A stretch of 64,000 nucleotides of DNA from the NCBI GenBank assembly GCA_031772115.1, contig JAPDPK010000017.1, positions 2,480,001 to 2,544,000 of the forward strand, read 5' to 3'. The notes beneath the pieces are model-generated. The model had not been told where the DNA came from and ran no database searches. It saw only the letters and a program-made list of their open reading frames with translations. Below, piece after piece: positions 58,977-64,000 of the stretch. The position numbers and the translations under genes are program-made. The stretch is from Heritiera littoralis. Taxonomy: Eukaryota > Streptophyta > Magnoliopsida > Malvales > Malvaceae. Numbering within the stretch: the stretch's first letter is position 1; every line of letters starts with the position of its first letter.

Positions 58977-61760
58977 GTTTTGGAGAAAACCTAATAGCTA
59001 GACACAAAATCTATGGAGTCGCCACCAACCATTCTACCTAGATGTGATTGGTCACCTATTCAAACTATGGATAAGGACTGGCCTACATCTTAAATTTAGG
59101 GTTCGGGAGTACGGTTACGTGTGAGGAAGGATTAGCACCCTCACAACGCCCATCCTAAAATGGTACCAACTAATTTTAGGTTATCTCAAATTTGCCTTAG
59201 TTAATCTTAAGTTCAATAATTTAATATTGGAAAATATTTCTAAGCATCCTCCATTAAGCTGGTGGGACAACTTAAAAATCTTCCTCACCTCAAGAGTATT
59301 CAAGTAGTACTATGCGACTTACTTGAAGAGGCTCCGTCGTCGAATTCATTTTAATGTTTTATGAAAAATTCCATTTTGATTCCTATCAAATTCATTCTTG
59401 CTATCTTATCATTTTTACTACTTTTATTGTTTTCTATTATTTTATTAATGTTTAATTTTATTAATTTACTTTACTAGAGAAAGAATATGAACTATTTTTC
59501 TCAAAAATTCTTTTTAGATCTTCCATTAAGCTGGTCAGATCTTGAAACAAATTATTTAACCTAAAGATTTCAAAAGTATTACTTAAGTGTAATCTCTTTT
59601 GGAATCTTATCATCGGAATAATTAATATTCAATCTCAACAATTATTTTTAATTATTATCATCCTATTTTATCATTTATTATTATTATTATTATTATCTTT
59701 ATATTTATTAGTTTATCTTTGTTACTAATTATTTTAATGTTATAATATGTCTTATTTTATTTTTAGACTAATATAAGCCATTAATTATCGAAAACCCTCT
59801 TTAGAGCATCCATTAAGCTGGTGAGGCCTTGAGAGAACTATCAAGAAAATTACTTAAGCATAATTCTCATGATACTTTATCATCGATGTAATTCATATTC
59901 ACATTTATTATCATTTTTATTTTAATATCTAATTCTAGTTATTTTATTTATTTCCTCCCTTATTTTGTTATTTGCTATTACTATTTTTATTATATTATTA
60001 CTAATCATTGACATCTTTTCTAATTTTATAACTAATTATTTTTATTGTTATTTTATAATAAACTTAATTTATTATGTGTATTTTAAAATGAATATGAATT
60101 AGTTATTATCAAAAACCTATTTAGACCCTCCATTAAGCTGGTGAGGCCTTGGATAGAATTTTTTACCTCAAGATCTCTAAAAGTACTACTTGAACGCAGT
60201 CCCTTAAGAGTTCCATCGTCGGAATAATTAATATTTATTTCCTTCAATTAAAGTTTTTTTATTTATTTATATTTTCTATTTATAAATTTGAAATCTTAAA
60301 AAAATATTTAATAATCCCCACTTAATTCTTAAATTCATATGTCTTTTCGTTTTTTTTATAATGAATATACAAATTGCATGTAAAGAACATTCACTAAAAT
60401 TCATTTAATCATTTTATTAAGCTACTCTAAATTAACGCTACTTTACACATGTCCAAAACATACAATTGAGATATAAATGAATAAACACACATGAAACAAA
60501 TGGGAAGCATTTACCTGTCGATGCTGGAACGATGCAATGAAGGAAAGCTGCAGTGTGCAACAATAGAAGGCTAGCAACAACTGACAGAGCAACAACTCAG
60601 GAGAATGGCAGCGCTGACAGTCAATGATGAAGCAGAGAAGGAACTCAATAAAACGGCACTATTCCTCTCTGTCGTCTCCGTTGCTATCAAAGCTCCTTTG
60701 TTGTTTTCTTTCCTTACAGGTGGTAGCTAGATGTTGTGTCCAGCATGGATGAAACAAATGAGATGCAGCAGGCGTGGCTTGATGCAACGCATATGGGAGC
60801 AGCAATGAACGGTGCAACGGCTTGGGGATGATGGTGCAGCAACAACGACCACAGTAGAGATCTTGGTGCGGCAATGGACCGTGCAAACAGGGGACGTGGA
60901 CAGAGGTGCAAGTGTGTGCAAGGCGGCTGGGAGCCTGGGCTGTGATGCTTCACGATGAAGATGATGCTAGTGCAGGGGTGTGCGCAGGGAAGGGATCGGT
61001 GCAGCAAGGAGCTTGTCGTTGTGGTGATGACCAACTGCTATGGATGATGGTGCAGTAAAGAAGATCCCTCTTTTTCTTCTCGTCCTCCCCTCCAAGATTT
61101 TCTAGGTTTTTTTTTCTCCTCAGTGAAAAAACTAAGAGCAGTAGCCAAATTCTTTAGGGATTTTCCTCCCCCCTAAAACCATGTAAGTCTCTTCTATTTA
61201 TGTTTTTGTCTTTTTTCATTTTTTTAGAAAGAAAAATCCTAATTTTAATGTATTGACCCCAAAATTTTGGGATCTTTATTTTGTTATTTATTTCTTGTTT
61301 GATCCCTTTTAACTTATTTTCTTTTTTTTATTATTATTTTTGGGCAATGAATTTTCAGATTTAATTTCATCCAATTTATTTCTTTATTATTACTATCTTT
61401 CTTATGGCAACAAATCATTGAAGTCAACTTCCTTTCATTTTATACATTTTTTTTAAAAAAACAAATCCTTTGGTCAACTTTGGGTGTGCATAGGACTTTA
61501 GGTATTTTGCATTGAAGGGTTTGCATGGAATGCATGGGGTTCCAACTTAAGATTTGACCAAAATTGATTTGTTTCTTTTTATCATTTTTTATTTTTTATT
61601 TTTTCATTTTTTTAATTAAAAAAAATTGTTCTGACAAAATTAGGTGTTTACAGTTACCCCTATTTGCACTTTGCTGTGAAACAGTAATGGTGCAAAGACA
61701 TAGACAACCATTTTGTCCGAATGCAAGACCTATCAATGAATTTTTTTTTGTAAAACATGA
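58977..61760 (+). mobile_element. Tat/Ogre-like Ty3/gypsy terminal region
   Basis: 58980-59165 has the block typical of Tat/Ogre-group LTR starts: ttttggagaaaacctaatag, atggagtcgccaccaacc, then ggttcgggagtacggttacg and ggattagcaccctcaca. Near 61640-61670 aaaattaggtgtttacag is followed by ttacccctatttgcac, a junction also characteristic of the group and possibly the LTR edge. Between them are four degenerate repeats and a GC-richer segment (60480-61060). No pol domain is present. Short antisense frames at 60659-61034 are low-complexity. The left border is where the LINE frame stops; no TSD was found. Confidence 0.6.
59240..60240 (+). repeat. Four degenerate tandem repeats of ~270-320 bp
   Basis: The word CCATTAAGCTGGT recurs at 59251, 59523, 59810 and 60130. 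Each copy is followed within ~100 bp by a tactt..agtgt/cataatct block and a tatcatcg/ccatcgtcgg block, and then by an A+T-rich stretch. Spacing is 272, 287 and 320 bp. Confidence 0.8.
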
Positions 61761-61764
61761 TATT

Positions 61765-63105
61765 TCCTAGCTCTATCTCACATAAGGCTAAGGAATAAAT
61801 GCAAAATGAAATTTCCTAATCTTCATCTCTTATAAATGCAAAATGAAGTTTCCTAGCCTCTTCTATTATAAGACTAAAGAAATGAATGTAGAATGCGATT
61901 TCCAAAGATTTCCTAATCTTTTCTACCACAAGATTTCCTAATCTTTTCTACCACAAGATTTCCTAATCTTTTCTATCACAAGATTAAGGAATGCAAAGTG
62001 AAATTCCTATTTTCTCCTATCATAAGACTAAGGAATGCAAGATAAAGTTTTCCTAGTCTCTCCTATCATAAGACTAAGGAATGCAAGATGAAGTTTTCCT
62101 AGTCTCTCCTATCATAAGACTAAGGAAATGAACGCAAAATGGAATTTTCTAGTCTTTTCTATCATAAGACTAAAGAATGGAATTTCCTAATCATAAGATT
62201 AAGGAATGCAAAAACATGAATTTTCCTAGTCTCTCCTATCATAAGACTAAGGAAATGAATGTAAAATGAGATTTCCTAATCCTTTCTATCACAAGATTCA
62301 GGAATGCAAAGTGAAATTCCTAGTCTCTCCTATCATAAGACTAAGGAATGCAAGATGAAATTTCTTGGTCTTTCATATCATAAGACTAAGGAATGCAAAA
62401 TGAATGAGATTTCCTAATCCTTTCTATCACAAGATTAAAGAATGGGAAGTGAAATTTCCTAGTCTCTCCTATCATAAGACTGAGGAATGTGAGATGAAAT
62501 TTCCTGGTCTTTCCTATCATAAGACTAAGGAATGCAAAGTGAATGGGATTTCCTAATCTTTTCTATCACAAGATTAAGGAATGCGAAGTGAAATTCCTAG
62601 TCTCTCCTATCATAAGACTAAGGAATGCAAGATGAAGTTTTCCTAGTCTCTCCTATCATAAGACTAAGGAATGCAAAAAATGAATTTTTCCTAGTCTCTC
62701 CTATCATAAGACTAAGGAAATGAATGTAGAATAAGATTTCCTAATCTTTTCTATCACAAGATTAAGGAATGCGAAGTGAAATTCCTAGTCTCTCCTATCA
62801 TAAGACTAAGGAATGCAAGATGAAGTTTTCCTAGTCTCTCCTATTATAAGACTAAGGAATGCAAAAAATGAATTTTTCCTAGTCTCTCCTATCATAAGAC
62901 TAAGGAATGAATGTAGAATAAGATTTCCTAATCTTTTCTATTACAAGATTAAGGAATGCGAAGTGAAATTCCTAGTCTCTCCTATCATAAGACTAAGGAA
63001 TGCAAGATGAAGTTTTCCTAGTCTCTCCTATCATAATACTAAGGACTGTGAAATGAAATTCCTAGTCTTTCCTATCATAAGACTAAGGAATGCAAAATGA
63101 TCATG
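61765..63105 (+). repeat. Tandem array of covarying hairpin units
   Basis: More than twenty units of ~45-70 bp each carry an inverted repeat around an ~11-base loop. Two main versions alternate. One pairs CCTAGTCT with AGACTAAGG (loop ctcctatcata). The other pairs CCTAATCT with AGATTAAGG (loop tttctatcaca). The two arms change together, so pairing is kept. Between hairpins are aatgcaa.atgaa linkers. The array lies downstream of the possible Tat/Ogre-like junction. Related elements are known to carry tandem repeats near their 3' ends. Confidence 0.92.
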
Positions 63106-63107
63106 AA

Positions 63108-63600
63108 ATAAAAGCTCCTCTCACCAGAGGCTATGAGACCATTGAAAACAAAGAGCTCCTCTCAACAGAGGCAATGAAACTTTTTGAAAAATAAAAAGCT
63201 CCTCTCAACAAAGGCAATGAGACTTTGAAAACAAGAGCTCTTCTCAACAGAGGTAGTGAAACTTTTTAAAACAAAAGCTCCTCTCAACAGAGGCATTGAG
63301 ACTTTGAAAACAAAAGCTCCTCTCAACAGAGGCAATGAGACTTTGAAACAAAAAGAGCTCCTCTCAACAGAGGCTTTGAAACTCCTGAAAAACAAAGAGC
63401 TCCTCTCATCAGAGGCAATGAAACTTTTAAAATAAAGAGCTCCTCTCAACAGAGGCAATGAGACTTTTGAAAAATAAAGCTCCTCTCAACAGAGGTAATG
63501 AGACTTTTGAAAATAAAGCTCCTCTCAACAGAGGCATTGAGACTTTGAAAAATAAAAGCTCCTCTCAACAGAGGCAATGAGACTTTGAAAAATAAAGATT
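63108..63600 (+). repeat. Tandem array of ~40-bp units with a CCTCT-caac-AGAGG hairpin
   Basis: About twelve units each contain gctcctctcaacagaggc, a 5-bp stem with a 4-base loop, plus an aatgagactttgaaaa linker. Variants change mostly in the loop (caac, catc, cacc) or linker. The minus-strand Leu/Arg/Ser-rich frames over it reflect the ~39-bp period and are not genes. Confidence 0.93.
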
Positions 63601-64000
63601 TCATTTCAGAATGCCAGTTAACATGGGTTTGACTGGGCTTAACTTTCATTTTAATGCCAACAATATTAGGCTTCGTCCTCCTTTAAGGTGCCAGCCAAAC
63701 TAGACTTTGCTCTCATCTAAGGTTTTTTTCAAAAAAGTATTTTTCTCATCATCTTCTCATACCTCATCATTTTTTCAAATTACTATCTCTTATATTTTCT
63801 CTTTTCCTCAAAATTTTAATCATTCAGAACTTTTTATCCTAATGTCTTAACAAATAGTTCAATGTCAAAATGCACTAATGAAGTGTCATGCATGTCATGA
63901 ATTTAATGAATGTCATGAATACCATGGATGCTATGAATGTTATGCACATGTCAATGTCATGCCCCCTGAATTATTCCATGAATGTATGAAAATGCAATCT
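63601..64000. other. Continuation of the Tat/Ogre-like region
   Basis: Non-coding. 63880-63960 has a run of short atgaatgtcatgaat-like words. The element continues beyond the right edge. Confidence 0.5.

Noticed and set aside
60659..61034. His/Pro/Ser-rich minus-strand frames
   Set aside because: Overlapping, low-complexity and without start context or motif; they lie in the non-coding Tat/Ogre-like region.
61765..63649. Possible CRISPR-like array
   Set aside because: Repeats are palindromic with irregular linkers and no unique spacers, in a plant retroelement; it is a minisatellite. The periodic frames are repeat translations.

Overview
This is a stretch of repeat-dense plant (probably eudicot) nuclear chromatin. 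The reasons are A+T-rich non-coding DNA, Ty1/copia and Ty3/gypsy elements with Met-tRNA primer-binding sites, a plant RTE-type LINE, a plant L1-type LINE, small inverted-repeat elements, and Athila-like and Tat/Ogre-like LTRs. The species cannot be named from the sequence. Almost every open frame is a decayed transposon frame. The only candidate host gene is a small intronless frame at about 57.4-57.7 kb. There are no convincing rRNA or tRNA genes, no CRISPR array and no bacterial-type operon.

The dominant component is a group of related Ty3/gypsy LTRs, unusually long at 3.0-4.9 kb. Eight are present. One (481-3609) is the 5' LTR of an element running off the left edge. Two flank a complete minus-strand Del/Tekay-like element (28388-43735). 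Five are solo LTRs: 3818-7730, 13731-18621, 21828-25067, 30580-33583 and 52098-55385. Most boundaries were fixed by TG...CA ends plus 5-bp target-site duplications (TSDs) read directly: TATTC, CAAAT, CAATT/TAATT, TAATG, CTCAC and CCTTT. Two Athila-like solo LTRs (39160-40551, TSD CCTTT; 44024-45718, TSD TCCTG) add to the nest.

Layout: (1) 1-10.15 kb, a copia element whose reverse transcriptase was hit twice, 208 bp apart, by long LTR elements, followed by its RNase H and 3' LTR. (2) 10.15-13.7 kb, a second decayed copia element with a short LTR. (3) 13.7-18.6 kb, the largest solo LTR. (4) 18.6-28 kb, copia LTR debris, a 272-bp MITE with a 7-bp TSD, CGAACCC-rich repeats, another solo LTR and an RTE LINE. 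(5) 28-55.5 kb, an old minus-strand copia element that kept gag but has almost no pol. It was invaded by the 15.3-kb gypsy element, which in turn received a solo LTR in its 3' LTR and an Athila-like solo LTR in its leader. The older copia also received two further solo LTRs. (6) 55.5-58 kb, a MITE, a 113-bp tandem duplication and the candidate gene. (7) 58-59 kb, an L1 fragment cut off before its catalytic motif by (8) a Tat/Ogre-like region reaching the right edge. That region carries roughly 300-bp degenerate repeats and two tandem arrays of short hairpins.

The nesting gives a relative order of insertion. Recurrent G:C to A:T changes (Trp to stop, Gln or Arg to stop, catalytic Asp to Asn) fit decay by deamination of methylated cytosine. 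The observations most worth a second look are the covarying hairpin array at 61.8-63.1 kb, the GC-rich island inside two of the long LTRs, and the palindromes shared across the long-LTR group.
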